Made by a program: the position numbers and the translations under genes. The notes below the pieces were generated by a model that ran no database searches, had not been told where the DNA came from, and saw nothing but the letters and a program-made list of their open reading frames with translations. From an uncultured Lysobacteraceae bacterium (GTDB lineage Bacteria > Pseudomonadota > Gammaproteobacteria > Xanthomonadales > Rhodanobacteraceae), in contig CAMLLF010000126.1 of assembly GCA_946480705.1 (NCBI GenBank), positions 1 through 8,757 of the forward strand: a stretch of DNA of 8,757 nucleotides. The letters are read 5' to 3'. Of this stretch, positions 1 through 5,974 are shown one piece after another. How positions within the stretch are numbered: the first letter of the stretch is position 1; each line of letters starts with the position of its first letter.

Positions 1-1
1 G

Positions 2-40
2 CTGGGTGTCGGCAGCAGCCGTCCGGACACCGGCAAGTAA
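2..40 (+). CDS. Possible C-terminal end of an upstream gene (partial)
   Basis: Reading from base 2 gives twelve sense codons (LGVGSSRPDTGK) and a TAA at 38-40, followed 24 bases later by a strong intrinsic terminator. A stop codon closely followed by a terminator of the same orientation suggests that a rightward gene ends here. The peptide is too short to assign to any family, and an open frame of this length occurs easily by chance, so the call rests almost entirely on the terminator. Confidence 0.35.
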   Translation: MGVGSSRPDTGK

Positions 41-63
41 CGCGCGTTTCATCACGTGACATC

Positions 64-97
64 AAAACCGGCGCGGGTTTTCCGCGCCGGTTTTTTT
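64..97 (+). terminator. Rho-independent terminator
   Basis: A perfect stem pairs 64-76 with 82-94 (left arm CCGGCGCGG preceded by AAAA; right arm CCGCGCCGG running into T's). The loop is 5 nt (GTTTT), and seven consecutive T's occupy 91-97. The AAAA before the stem lets it also act on the opposite strand. It would end transcription of whatever gene lies to the left and insulate the hydrolase gene at 565. Confidence 0.9.
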
Positions 98-564
98 CGA
101 GCCGGGCACTCCGTTGCCCACGCAACCGCAGGCGCAACGTGCGCGCTTTTTGAAAAGTGTGCGAATGGCGAGCAGTCGATTGAAACGCGGTGCGCCCGCC
201 CAGTCAGCGGTATCTACAGCCATGCGGATGGTCGACTGCCTCGGCGCGACGCAGCACGTTGATCGGCTGATCCGGGAGTTGAAACGTCGCAGCCAATGCC
301 TGGATCCTGGGACCGTTCCGGTTCGCCGGCCCGGACGCGATCACGGAATAGCGGAGGCCCGCGCGCACGGCGGCGCGTTGCGCGTGTCGTTCGCAGGTGC
401 CGACCCTTTCCGGCAATCTCGCACGCGGTCCGGTTCTCCCGGCGCGAATATCCACGCCGTCCGATCGACGAATTCGACAGAAGCGCACCACTCGTGTGTG
501 GCGCGGCACAGGGTCCGCCACGCACCATCGCATCTGGAAGGACGACGGTGACGGAGACCGGTAC
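98..564. other. Gene-poor stretch, no supported coding region
   Basis: Several frames stay open for 70-145 codons here on both strands. None has a convincing ribosome binding site, a recognisable motif or natural composition; all are rich in Arg, Pro and Ser, as expected for out-of-frame reading of GC-rich DNA. A minus-strand stretch (about 210-330) reads slightly more protein-like, but I do not recognise it. An eroded gene remnant is possible and unproven. The promoter of the hydrolase must lie here, but I see no good -35/-10 pair. Confidence 0.5.
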
Positions 565-1323
565 ATGAACTCATCGCGCTTCATTGCAGCAGCGCTGGCG
601 CTCGTCGCGGCCCTGCAATCGGCAGCACCTGCTGCCCGGGAGTTCGGCGGCGCGCTGTCGGCGCGCCCGGTCGTTCATACCGAAACTCCGGCGACGCCCG
701 GCCGGCATCGCGTCGGATCCGCCGTGCTCTACGTGCCGCAGGCGACAGCGGCCGACGAACCGGCTCCGTTCCTGCTCCTGCTGCACGGGGCCGGCGGCAA
801 GGGCGAGGATATTTTCCGGACGTTCAAGGCCCAGGCGGACAAGCGCGGGATCATACTGCTCGCGCCCAACTCATCCGGGCGCACCTGGGATGTCGCCCTT
901 ACGATGGGGAACCGCTGGACGCCGCCGACTTTCGGCAGGGACGTCAAGCGCATCGACGCGTTGCTGCGGGAGGCATTCGTGCGCGTGAACGTCGATCCGC
1001 GGCGCGTCGCGGTAGCGGGGTTCTCCGACGGGGCCAGCACGGCGCTGTCGCTCGGTACGCATAATGTGGAATTGTTCTCCGCGACGCTGGCCTTCTCGGC
1101 CGGCGGCATCGTCCCGCAGTGGAACGACGTGCCGTCACGCGTATTTTTCGCGCACGGCACGAAGGATCCGATCCTGCCGATCGCGATCGCCCGCGACTCG
1201 CTGGCACCGGCGCTGCGCGCGAGCGGCTTCGCGGTCACCTTCGAAGCCTTCGACGGCGGACACGAACTGCCCGGACCGGTCCTCGACCTCGCCATGGAAT
1301 GGTGGCTGCGTACGGCGCAATGA
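565..1323 (+). CDS. Secreted alpha/beta-hydrolase (PHB-depolymerase/carboxylesterase-like)
   Basis: A 252-residue serine hydrolase of the alpha/beta-hydrolase fold, probably cleaving an ester outside the cytoplasm; its substrate is unknown. The N-terminus (MNSSRF, then an Ala/Leu-rich stretch to about residue 24, APAA|RE) looks like a Sec signal peptide. An oxyanion-hole motif HGAGG lies at 74-78. The nucleophile elbow GFSDG at 152-156 makes Ser154 the nucleophile. Asp201 in HGTKDP and His233 in GGHELP complete a well-spaced triad. The layout fits the compact phospholipase/carboxylesterase or feruloyl-esterase/PHB-depolymerase-like group. ATG 565 was chosen because GGAG at 553-556 stands 8 nt upstream and the signal peptide starts there; an in-frame ATG at 397 would add 56 unlikely residues. 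The last codons (Thr-Ala-Gln-stop) lie inside the left end of a repeat element. The gene appears monocistronic. The fold is sure, the substrate is not. Confidence 0.9.
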   Translation: MNSSRFIAAALALVAALQSAAPAAREFGGALSARPVVHTETPATPGRHRVGSAVLYVPQATAADEPAPFLLLLHGAGGKGEDIFRTFKAQADKRGIILLAPNSSGRTWDVALTMGNRWTPPTFGRDVKRIDALLREAFVRVNVDPRRVAVAGFSDGASTALSLGTHNVELFSATLAFSAGGIVPQWNDVPSRVFFAHGTKDPILPIAIARDSLAPALRASGFAVTFEAFDGGHELPGPVLDLAMEWWLRTAQ

Positions 1324-1522
1324 CCGAAGGGCATTGCGCCGGCTCCCCGAGGACCGTGGTCGCAAAACCGCAGCGACGTGTCCGACGCCTCGACGTCGGC
1401 GACGTGTCTCGGCGCCGACTGCCGGCGCAATGCGCCTCGAAGGGCGGCGCAATGCGCTTCGAACGATGGCGCAATGCGCTTCGAAGGATGGCGCAACGCG
1501 CTTCGCTTATTGCGCCCTACGT
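1311..1522. repeat. Composite GGCGCAAT repeat element, copy A
   Basis: The element has four parts. A left terminal unit (1311-1340) reads GGCGCAAT...ATTGCGCC with CCGAAGG inside. A core of 83 nt (1341-1423) follows. Three tandem 22-bp units start at 1424, 1446 and 1468 (type GGCGCAATGCGCCTCGAAGG). A right terminal unit (1490-1522) ends ATTGCGCCCTACGT and is an imperfect inverted match of the left unit. Each terminal unit can fold on itself through GGCGCAAT/ATTGCGCC. The core contains a predicted hairpin at 1376-1405. Copy C (3257-3515) has the same order of parts. The left unit overlaps the final codons and stop of the hydrolase gene. I recall this motif as a dispersed intergenic family in proteobacteria, often mistranslated as LRLLRPT-type peptides. 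Confidence 0.9.
1376..1405 (+). other. Predicted hairpin in the core of repeat copy A
   Basis: Outer stem ACGT 1376-1379 with ACGT 1402-1405, a 2x2 internal loop (GT/CG), inner stem CCGACG 1382-1387 with CGTCGG 1394-1399, and a hexaloop CCTCGA. The equivalent place in copy C folds into a similar two-part hairpin with different bases, which hints at selection for structure. The fold was judged by eye and its stability was not calculated. Confidence 0.45.
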
Positions 1523-1645
1523 CCGTGCTTGACGTGTCCTGCCCTTGCGTGATTCCATCCGCGCGCCCTAGCGGCTGCTGATGTTTGCGCGCTCACTCCG
1601 GAATTCCGGGGTGCGAGTCGTCACGCCTATCAGCAGGTTTTCTTC
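1523..1645 (+). promoter_or_regulatory. Leader region of the RtcB gene, with a 12-bp palindrome
   Basis: This 123-nt gap between repeat copy A and the RtcB start must hold the proximal control signals for that gene unless it is read through from the hydrolase. The one clear feature is a perfect 12-bp palindrome, CCGGAATTCCGG at 1598-1609, about 37 nt before the start codon. It could be an operator or a chance site. I find no convincing -35/-10 pair and no sigma-54 (-24/-12) element of the kind used by RtcR-controlled rtc operons. A weak Shine-Dalgarno AGG lies at 1635-1637, 8 nt before the ATG. Confidence 0.35.
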
Positions 1646-3037
1646 ATGACTTCCCCTTCTCGTTTGCAGCGGGCCTTCGCCCGCCACGGCGTCGCGCTTC
1701 AACGCGACGGCGCGGTGTATCACGTGCGTCGTGCGGATCGGCAGGCACGCATTCTTCTTCCGGCCGACTTGCCGCTCGAGGCCAAGGCCGTTACCCAGCT
1801 CCTGGATTTCGCGGGCGTCGGATGGCCCGATCGTCCCGACCCGGTGCGGTGCGCCTGTGCCACGCCCGACTTTCATCCGGGCAGCCTCGCGCCCGTCGGC
1901 AGCATCGTCGCGACCGATCCCGACGTCGTCATACCGGCGGCGATCGGTACGGACATCTACTGCGGCATGCGCCTGATCACGACCGGGCTGCGCCAGGACG
2001 AACTGCTCGCGCACGAGCCGCGCATCGTCGAGCACCTGACGCGGCGGCTGCTCGTCGGCGAAACCGACGTTCCGGTTCCGGCCATCGCATTTCGTGCGCT
2101 GTTCGAGCGCGGACCGCAGGACTGCCTGGAGGCGCTTGCCGCGGAAGGCATCTGGGCCAGTGCCGATCGTGACCGGCTGCACCGCGAAGTGGCCGCTTGC
2201 GTGGGCCTCGACGGACTCGGCGGCAAGGTCGAGTACGCGCCCGATCATCTGGTCGCAGGACGCGACCGCGTGCGCGCGCCGGATCTCGGGACGGTTGGTT
2301 CCGGCAATCACTTCGTCGAGTTCCAGACCGTCGACGCCGTGCTCGATCGTCGTATCGCGTATTCGGCCGGACTGCGCCTCGGCGATGTCGTCGTGATGAT
2401 CCACAGCGGTTCGCGCGGTGTCGGCTTTCATGTCGGCCGGCGCTGGATGGATCGCGCGCGCCATCGCTGGCCCGCCGGCCATGCGCATCCGGAAAGCGGC
2501 CTGTACGCGCTGCGCGGAGACGATGCGGCGGAATGCCTCGAAGCGATGGGCACGGCCGCGCGCTATGCCTGGCTCAATCGCGTCGTCATCGCCGAATGGG
2601 TGCGCGAAGCGCTGGAGTCCTGCGTCGGAGCCGGCGGATCGCGCCTCGTCGTGGACGTGCCGCACAACTTCGTTTCCGCAGAACACGGCATGCATCTGCA
2701 CCGCAAAGGCAGCACGCCGGCACGTGCGGGCGAATGGGCACTGCTGCCCGGATCCATGGGCGACGCGTCCTATCTCGTCGAGGGACTCGGGCATCCCGAC
2801 TGGTTGTGGTCGTGCAGTCACGGTGCCGGTAGAGCCGTCCGACGGCAGGTCATCCGACGCGAAGCGAAAGACGCGGCGTCGTCGTCGTGGCGCTGCGTCA
2901 CGCTGCGCGAAGAACGCCGGTTGCAGGAGCATCCGTCCGCCTACAAGCCGATCGGCCCGGTGTTGAACTGCCAGGAAGAAGCCGGGTTGCTGCGTGCGGC
3001 GGTAAAGCTGAAACCGTGGCTGACGTTCAAGGCGTGA
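1646..3037 (+). CDS. rtcB: RtcB-family RNA ligase (3'-phosphate/5'-OH)
   Basis: A 463-residue member of the RtcB family. These Mn/GTP-dependent cytoplasmic ligases join RNA ends carrying 2',3'-cyclic or 3'-phosphate to 5'-OH, for tRNA splicing or RNA repair. The family's catalytic landmarks are present in order. PDFHPG at 74-79 stands in the place of the usual PDVHxGKG. GTDIYCGM follows at 101-108, with metal ligands Asp103 and Cys106. GSGNHF is at 218-223 (Asn221, His222). IHSGSRGVG is at 252-260 (His253). PHNF is at 339-342 (His340). HRKGST and PGSMG precede CSHGAGR at 390-396, where His392 matches the guanylated histidine. By motif content it should be active. The GKG of the first motif has become GSLAPVG, which suggests a divergent RtcB subfamily. 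No rtcA, archease, prfH or rtcR gene lies beside it; it stands alone between repeat clusters A and B. The start is ATG 1646 with a weak upstream AGG. Confidence 0.95.
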   Translation: MTSPSRLQRAFARHGVALQRDGAVYHVRRADRQARILLPADLPLEAKAVTQLLDFAGVGWPDRPDPVRCACATPDFHPGSLAPVGSIVATDPDVVIPAAIGTDIYCGMRLITTGLRQDELLAHEPRIVEHLTRRLLVGETDVPVPAIAFRALFERGPQDCLEALAAEGIWASADRDRLHREVAACVGLDGLGGKVEYAPDHLVAGRDRVRAPDLGTVGSGNHFVEFQTVDAVLDRRIAYSAGLRLGDVVVMIHSGSRGVGFHVGRRWMDRARHRWPAGHAHPESGLYALRGDDAAECLEAMGTAARYAWLNRVVIAEWVREALESCVGAGGSRLVVDVPHNFVSAEHGMHLHRKGSTPARAGEWALLPGSMGDASYLVEGLGHPDWLWSCSHGAGRAVRRQVIRREAKDAASSSWRCVTLREERRLQEHPSAYKPIGPVLNCQEEAGLLRAAVKLKPWLTFKA

Positions 3038-3058
3038 TGGTGTCGCGTTGACGGTGCG

Positions 3059-3145
3059 TTGCGCCGGTTGGCGCAATGCGCCTCGAAGGTTGGCGCAATG
3101 CGCCTTGAAGGTTGGCGCAATGCCCTTCGGTTATTGCGCCCTACG
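3059..3145. repeat. GGCGCAAT repeat cluster B (left-truncated)
   Basis: Two 22-bp tandem units start at 3070 and 3092, followed by a right terminal unit (3114-3145) ending ATTGCGCCCTACG. TTGCGCC at 3059-3065 may be the stump of a missing left unit. The core segment seen in copies A and C is absent. The right terminal unit is a perfect 32-bp inverted match of the left terminal unit of copy C (3256-3287). The cluster begins about 20 nt after the RtcB stop codon. Confidence 0.9.
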
Positions 3146-3255
3146 TCGGTCTCGATCATCGGCGTGGGCGTGAAGGGCGCGGACGAGGGGGCGAGTTCGC
3201 CAGACGGTTTGCCCCGCGGCGACGGAATACGTGGAAGCGCAGTGTCGGCAGACGT
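3146..3255. other. Spacer between two perfect inverted 32-bp repeat units
   Basis: These 110 nt sit between the facing repeat ends 3114-3145 and 3256-3287. No gene is supported: the open frames that cross here are Ala/Arg/Gly-rich and run through the repeats. I see no motif or clear local hairpin in the spacer. It is probably the original non-repeat DNA downstream of the RtcB gene. Confidence 0.4.
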
Positions 3256-3323
3256 CGTAGGGCGCAATAACCGAAGGGCATTGCGCCGTATTTCCGAATG
3301 CCGCGGTCATCACGATTGCGGTG

Positions 3324-3354
3324 AACGCCGACGCTTTGGCGTCTGCGAGGCGTT
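3324..3354 (+). other. Predicted hairpin in the core of repeat copy C
   Basis: Outer stem AACGCC 3324-3329 with GGCGTT 3349-3354, inner stem GACGC 3330-3334 with GCGTC 3339-3343, a TTTG tetraloop and a five-base bulge (3344-3348) on the 3' side. The position within the element matches the hairpin in copy A while the paired bases differ. This was found by eye. Confidence 0.45.
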
Positions 3355-3418
3355 TTCGGTGCCGAGCGCGTGGCGCAATGCGCCTCGAAGGCTGGCGCAA
3401 TGCGTTTCGAAGGCCGGC

Positions 3419-3448
3419 GCCCTGGACCCTGCAGGGCTTCTTTTCTTT
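3419..3448 (+). terminator. Terminator-like hairpin inside repeat copy C
   Basis: GCCCTG (3419-3424) can pair with CAGGGC (3432-3437) around a 7-nt loop, followed at once by the T-rich run TTCTTTTCTTT (3438-3448). The direction suits termination of rightward transcripts from the RtcB gene in this convergent gap. An alternative reading is the self-complementary decamer CCCTGCAGGG (3427-3436). The short stem and broken T-run make it a moderate candidate. It lies in the segment that interrupts the tandem repeat. Confidence 0.4.
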
Positions 3449-3514
3449 CCGCCGCATGGAGGGCGCAATGCGCCTGAAAGTCGGCGCAATGCGCTTCGCC
3501 TATTGCGCCCCACG

Positions 3515-5623
3515 TTACGGCTTGGGTTGCGTTTCGGTCATGCCTTCCACCCAGACTTCGACGCCGTTCAACGCGGCGTTGCCGGACGGTGCGTCGAGTT
3601 CCAGCGGATCGCTGAGGTCGTTGTAGCTTTCGCCGCTCACTGCGCGGGCGCGTTCCAGCCGCACGCCGGTGCGCGCATGGCCGAAGCCGTGGGGCAGGCA
3701 GACGACGCCGCGCATCATGCCGTCGTGGGCCTGCACGTCGACGGCGATGCGGCCGACGCGCGAGCGCAGGATCGCGCGTGCGCCGTCGGCGAGGCCGCGC
3801 GCGGCGAGGTCGTCGGGGTGCATCCACAGGTGATGGCGCGCCTTGCCTTTCACGAGCCGCGGCGCGTTGTGCATCCACGAATTGTTGCTGCGGATGTCGC
3901 GGCGGCCGATCAGCTGCAGCGCATCGTCCGCCGCGATGACGCGGGCGCTGTCGCGCAGGCGCCGCAGGTCTTCGAGGAACAGCGGCGGCGCGCATTCGAT
4001 CTTGCCGCTGGCGGTCTGCAGGCGATCGAGCAGGCAGGGGCGCAGCGGACCGAGATCGATGCCGTGTCGGGCGTCGCGCAAGGTGGAAAAATCCAGTCCG
4101 GAATTGCCGCGCTTCAGGCCGCCGGCGATCAACGCCTGCGGCGGCGGCATCGATGCGTAGTCGCGCCCGGCCGCGGCGGCGTAGGCGCGGGCGAGTCCGT
4201 CGATGAGCTGCCAGTCGGCGCGCTCGTGCCCGGCGGTCGCGCGCAGCGGTTCGCTCCAGCGCGCGACGCGGCGCACTGCGAAGGCGTTGAAGAACAGGTC
4301 GTAGTGCGGCTGCGTCAGCGACGAGGCCGGCGGCAGGATCAGGTCGGCGAAGCGCGTGGTCTCGTTGATGTAGACGTCGATGGCGACCTGGAATTCGAGA
4401 TTCGGCAGCGCGGCTTCGAGCGCCTTGCCGTTCGGCGTCGACAGCACGGGATTGCCGGCGACGGTGAGCAGCGCGCGGATCTGTCCGTCGCCCGGCGTCG
4501 TGATCTCCTCGCACAGCGCCGCGACGGGCAGCTCGCCGCCGAATTCCGGCAGGCCGCGCACGCGGCTCTTCCAGCGCGCGCGCTGGCCGCTCGACGTACC
4601 GGGGCCGGTCAGCGGAATCGCCGCGTCGTTCGGCAGCGCGCCGCCGACGGCGTCGAGGTTTCCGGTCACGAGGTTGAGCAGCTGGATCAGCCACTGCGCG
4701 AGCGTGCCGAACGACTGGATCGACACGCCGGTGCGGCCGTACACGACGGCGCGCGGCGCGGCGCGCAGTTCCGCGGCGAGACGTTCGATCGTCGCACGCT
4801 CGATGCCGCAGCGCGCGGCGATTGCATCGATATCGAAATCGGCGACGGCCGCGAGCACGTCGTCGAGGCCATCGAGTTTTCCGTCGTAACGGTCGATGCG
4901 CGCCGGTCCCAGCGCAAGCACCGAACGCAGCAATCCGATCAGAAACAGCGCATCGGTGCCGGGCCGGATGAAGACGTGCTCGCTCGCGATCTCGGCGGTC
5001 TCGCTGCGGCGCGGATCGACGACGACGAGGCGCCCGCGCTCGGTCAGTTTCTTCAGCCGTTTGACGATGCCGGGCGCCGTCATGAGACTGCCCATCGAGG
5101 CGACCGGATTGGCGCCGAGCATCAGGAAGAAATCCGTGTGGTCGACATCGGCGATCGGCAGCAGGAACTGGTGGCCGAACATCTGCGCCGCGACCAGCTG
5201 GTGCGGCCACTGGTCCACCGACGAGGCCGAGTACACATTGGGCGTACGCAGCAGTTTCACGAGCGACGGCAGGTAGCCGATGTGACCGAGGTGATGCACG
5301 TTGGGATTGCCGAGATACACGCCGAGCGCCGCCGGACCGTGCTCGCGCTGGACCGCGGCGAAACGCGTACCCGCAAGCGCCAGCGCTTCGTCCCAGCCGA
5401 TCTCGCGCCAGCGATCGCCCTCGCGCAGGAGCGGCGTGCGCACGCGGTCCGGATCGTTTTCGAGATCCAGGATCGCGTTGCCCTTCGGACAGATATGACC
5501 CTGGCTGAAAGGATCGGCCGCATCGCCGCGAATCGCGACGAGCTGCTCGTCCTCGTACTGGAATTCGAGACCGCAGATGGCCTCGCACAAAGGGCAGGCA
5601 CGGTAGCGGGCGACTCGGGTCAT
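3515..5623 (-). CDS. Molybdopterin-dependent oxidoreductase with [4Fe-4S] cluster
   Basis: A 702-residue protein of the DMSO-reductase/formate-dehydrogenase superfamily, which performs two-electron redox reactions at a bis-molybdopterin-guanine-dinucleotide metal site. The N-terminal Fe4S4 domain has Cys10, Cys13, Cys17 (CPLCEAIC) and Cys45 (ICPKG). The molybdopterin core occupies about 55-540, with LGANPVASMG at 169-178 and VVDPRRSETA at 201-210 typical of cofactor binding. The C-terminal dinucleotide-binding domain is about 565-695, with SNNSWMHN at 579-586. Where formate dehydrogenases place Cys or Sec as the metal ligand (near 132-138) it reads SASSVDQ, so a Cys/Sec ligand seems absent and a simple formate dehydrogenase is unlikely. 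There is no Tat or Sec leader, so it is probably cytoplasmic. No electron-transfer subunit, chaperone or cofactor gene is adjacent, and its redox partner is unknown. Start ATG 5623 has GGAG (CTCC at 5631-5634) 7 nt upstream. The family is certain, the substrate is not. Confidence 0.95.
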   Translation of the reverse strand: MTRVARYRACPLCEAICGLEFQYEDEQLVAIRGDAADPFSQGHICPKGNAILDLENDPDRVRTPLLREGDRWREIGWDEALALAGTRFAAVQREHGPAALGVYLGNPNVHHLGHIGYLPSLVKLLRTPNVYSASSVDQWPHQLVAAQMFGHQFLLPIADVDHTDFFLMLGANPVASMGSLMTAPGIVKRLKKLTERGRLVVVDPRRSETAEIASEHVFIRPGTDALFLIGLLRSVLALGPARIDRYDGKLDGLDDVLAAVADFDIDAIAARCGIERATIERLAAELRAAPRAVVYGRTGVSIQSFGTLAQWLIQLLNLVTGNLDAVGGALPNDAAIPLTGPGTSSGQRARWKSRVRGLPEFGGELPVAALCEEITTPGDGQIRALLTVAGNPVLSTPNGKALEAALPNLEFQVAIDVYINETTRFADLILPPASSLTQPHYDLFFNAFAVRRVARWSEPLRATAGHERADWQLIDGLARAYAAAAGRDYASMPPPQALIAGGLKRGNSGLDFSTLRDARHGIDLGPLRPCLLDRLQTASGKIECAPPLFLEDLRRLRDSARVIAADDALQLIGRRDIRSNNSWMHNAPRLVKGKARHHLWMHPDDLAARGLADGARAILRSRVGRIAVDVQAHDGMMRGVVCLPHGFGHARTGVRLERARAVSGESYNDLSDPLELDAPSGNAALNGVEVWVEGMTETQPKP

Positions 5624-5647
5624 TGGCTGGCTCCGGTATGAGCGGTG

Positions 5648-5675
5648 ATAGTAGCCAACAATGGCGTGGGGTCAC
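5648..5675 (-). promoter_or_regulatory. Possible sigma-70 promoter of the molybdoenzyme gene
   Basis: Read on the minus strand, GTGACC (5670-5675, 4 of 6 to the -35 consensus) and TACTAT (5648-5653, 4 of 6 to the -10) are separated by 16 nt. A start near 5641 would give an 18-nt leader containing the GGAG site and ending at the ATG. The geometry fits well, but both boxes are imperfect. Confidence 0.3.
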
Positions 5676-5891
5676 GGGTCTTGCGGTCCGGGCACGACCG
5701 GCCTTCCCCTGCAAGGGTGAAGACGATCGTCGAGAACCGCAGGCTCTGATTGTCTTGAGCGCCCAACGGGCCGGACGGGCTTGGGTGGGAACGGGTTTTC
5801 GCCGTTCGCCGCAGGCATGCGACTGCATGTCGGTTGGGACGCATCATCGACCCACGCCGACTCCCGCTACCAAAGTAAACGACTCCATTTC

Positions 5892-5920
5892 TTGACTCTG
5901 CCGACAGCGCTTCGCACACT
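5892..5920 (+). promoter_or_regulatory. Weak promoter candidate for the multicopper oxidase operon
   Basis: TTGACT (5892-5897) is 5 of 6 to the -35 consensus, but the hexamer at 17-nt spacing (CACACT, 5915-5920) matches the -10 consensus at only 3 positions. A promoter of this type would need an activator. It is recorded because it is the best -35 in the gap upstream of the oxidase gene. Confidence 0.2.
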
Positions 5921-5974
5921 CCGGCGGACTCGCAATCCGGTCGATCTGGGGCGGCCGGCGCACCGGAGATACCT

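Larger units (their letters stand above)
3256..3515. repeat. Composite GGCGCAAT repeat element, copy C
   Basis: Same architecture as copy A. A left terminal unit (3256-3287) is followed by an 84-nt core (3288-3371) that aligns over its whole length with the copy A core; shared blocks include CCGA..., CCG(T/C)GGTC, CCGACGC and TCGG(C/T)GCCGA. Tandem 22-bp units start at 3372 and 3394. A third unit is broken after GGCGC (3416-3420), and about 41 nt of unrelated sequence follows. A further 21-bp unit lies at 3462-3482. The right terminal unit (3483-3515) ends ATTGCGCCCCACGT. Its last bases touch the stop codon of the leftward molybdoenzyme gene (3515-3517). Confidence 0.9.
5624..5974. other. Divergent intergenic region between molybdoenzyme and copper oxidase
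   Basis: About 350 bp hold the control regions of two divergent genes and no supported coding sequence; open frames of 70-90 codons lack family features. Short symmetric elements are visible: a 10-bp palindrome GACGATCGTC (5722-5731), a hairpin GAACGG/CCGTTC (5789-5807) and CATGC/GCATG (5816-5829). Any could be a regulator site. I see no clear CueR- or CopR-type copper box, but I could not score one. Confidence 0.5.

Noticed and set aside
114..584. Overlapping open frames on both strands left of the hydrolase, including a 145-codon plus frame and a 126-codon minus frame.
   Set aside because: No ribosome binding sites and no family resemblance, and the Arg/Ser/Pro-rich composition is typical of non-coding GC-rich DNA. 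The minus frame also overlaps the hydrolase signal peptide.
1568..3076. A 502-codon minus-strand open frame opposite the RtcB gene.
   Set aside because: It covers the RtcB gene in antisense phase, has unnatural composition and carries no motifs, whereas the plus-strand product matches RtcB throughout.
3059..3515. A CRISPR array, suggested by regularly spaced 22-bp repeats.
   Set aside because: The 22-bp units are directly tandem with no unique spacers, each can fold on itself, and no cas genes are present.
3059..5641. An 860-codon plus-strand open frame antisense to the molybdoenzyme, and an 890-codon minus-strand frame (3156-5828) in another phase.
   Set aside because: Both run through repeat DNA and are dominated by Arg, Ala, Gln, His and Val with no motifs. 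They are mirror effects of the biased codon use of the real gene, which has all expected Fe4S4 and cofactor motifs.
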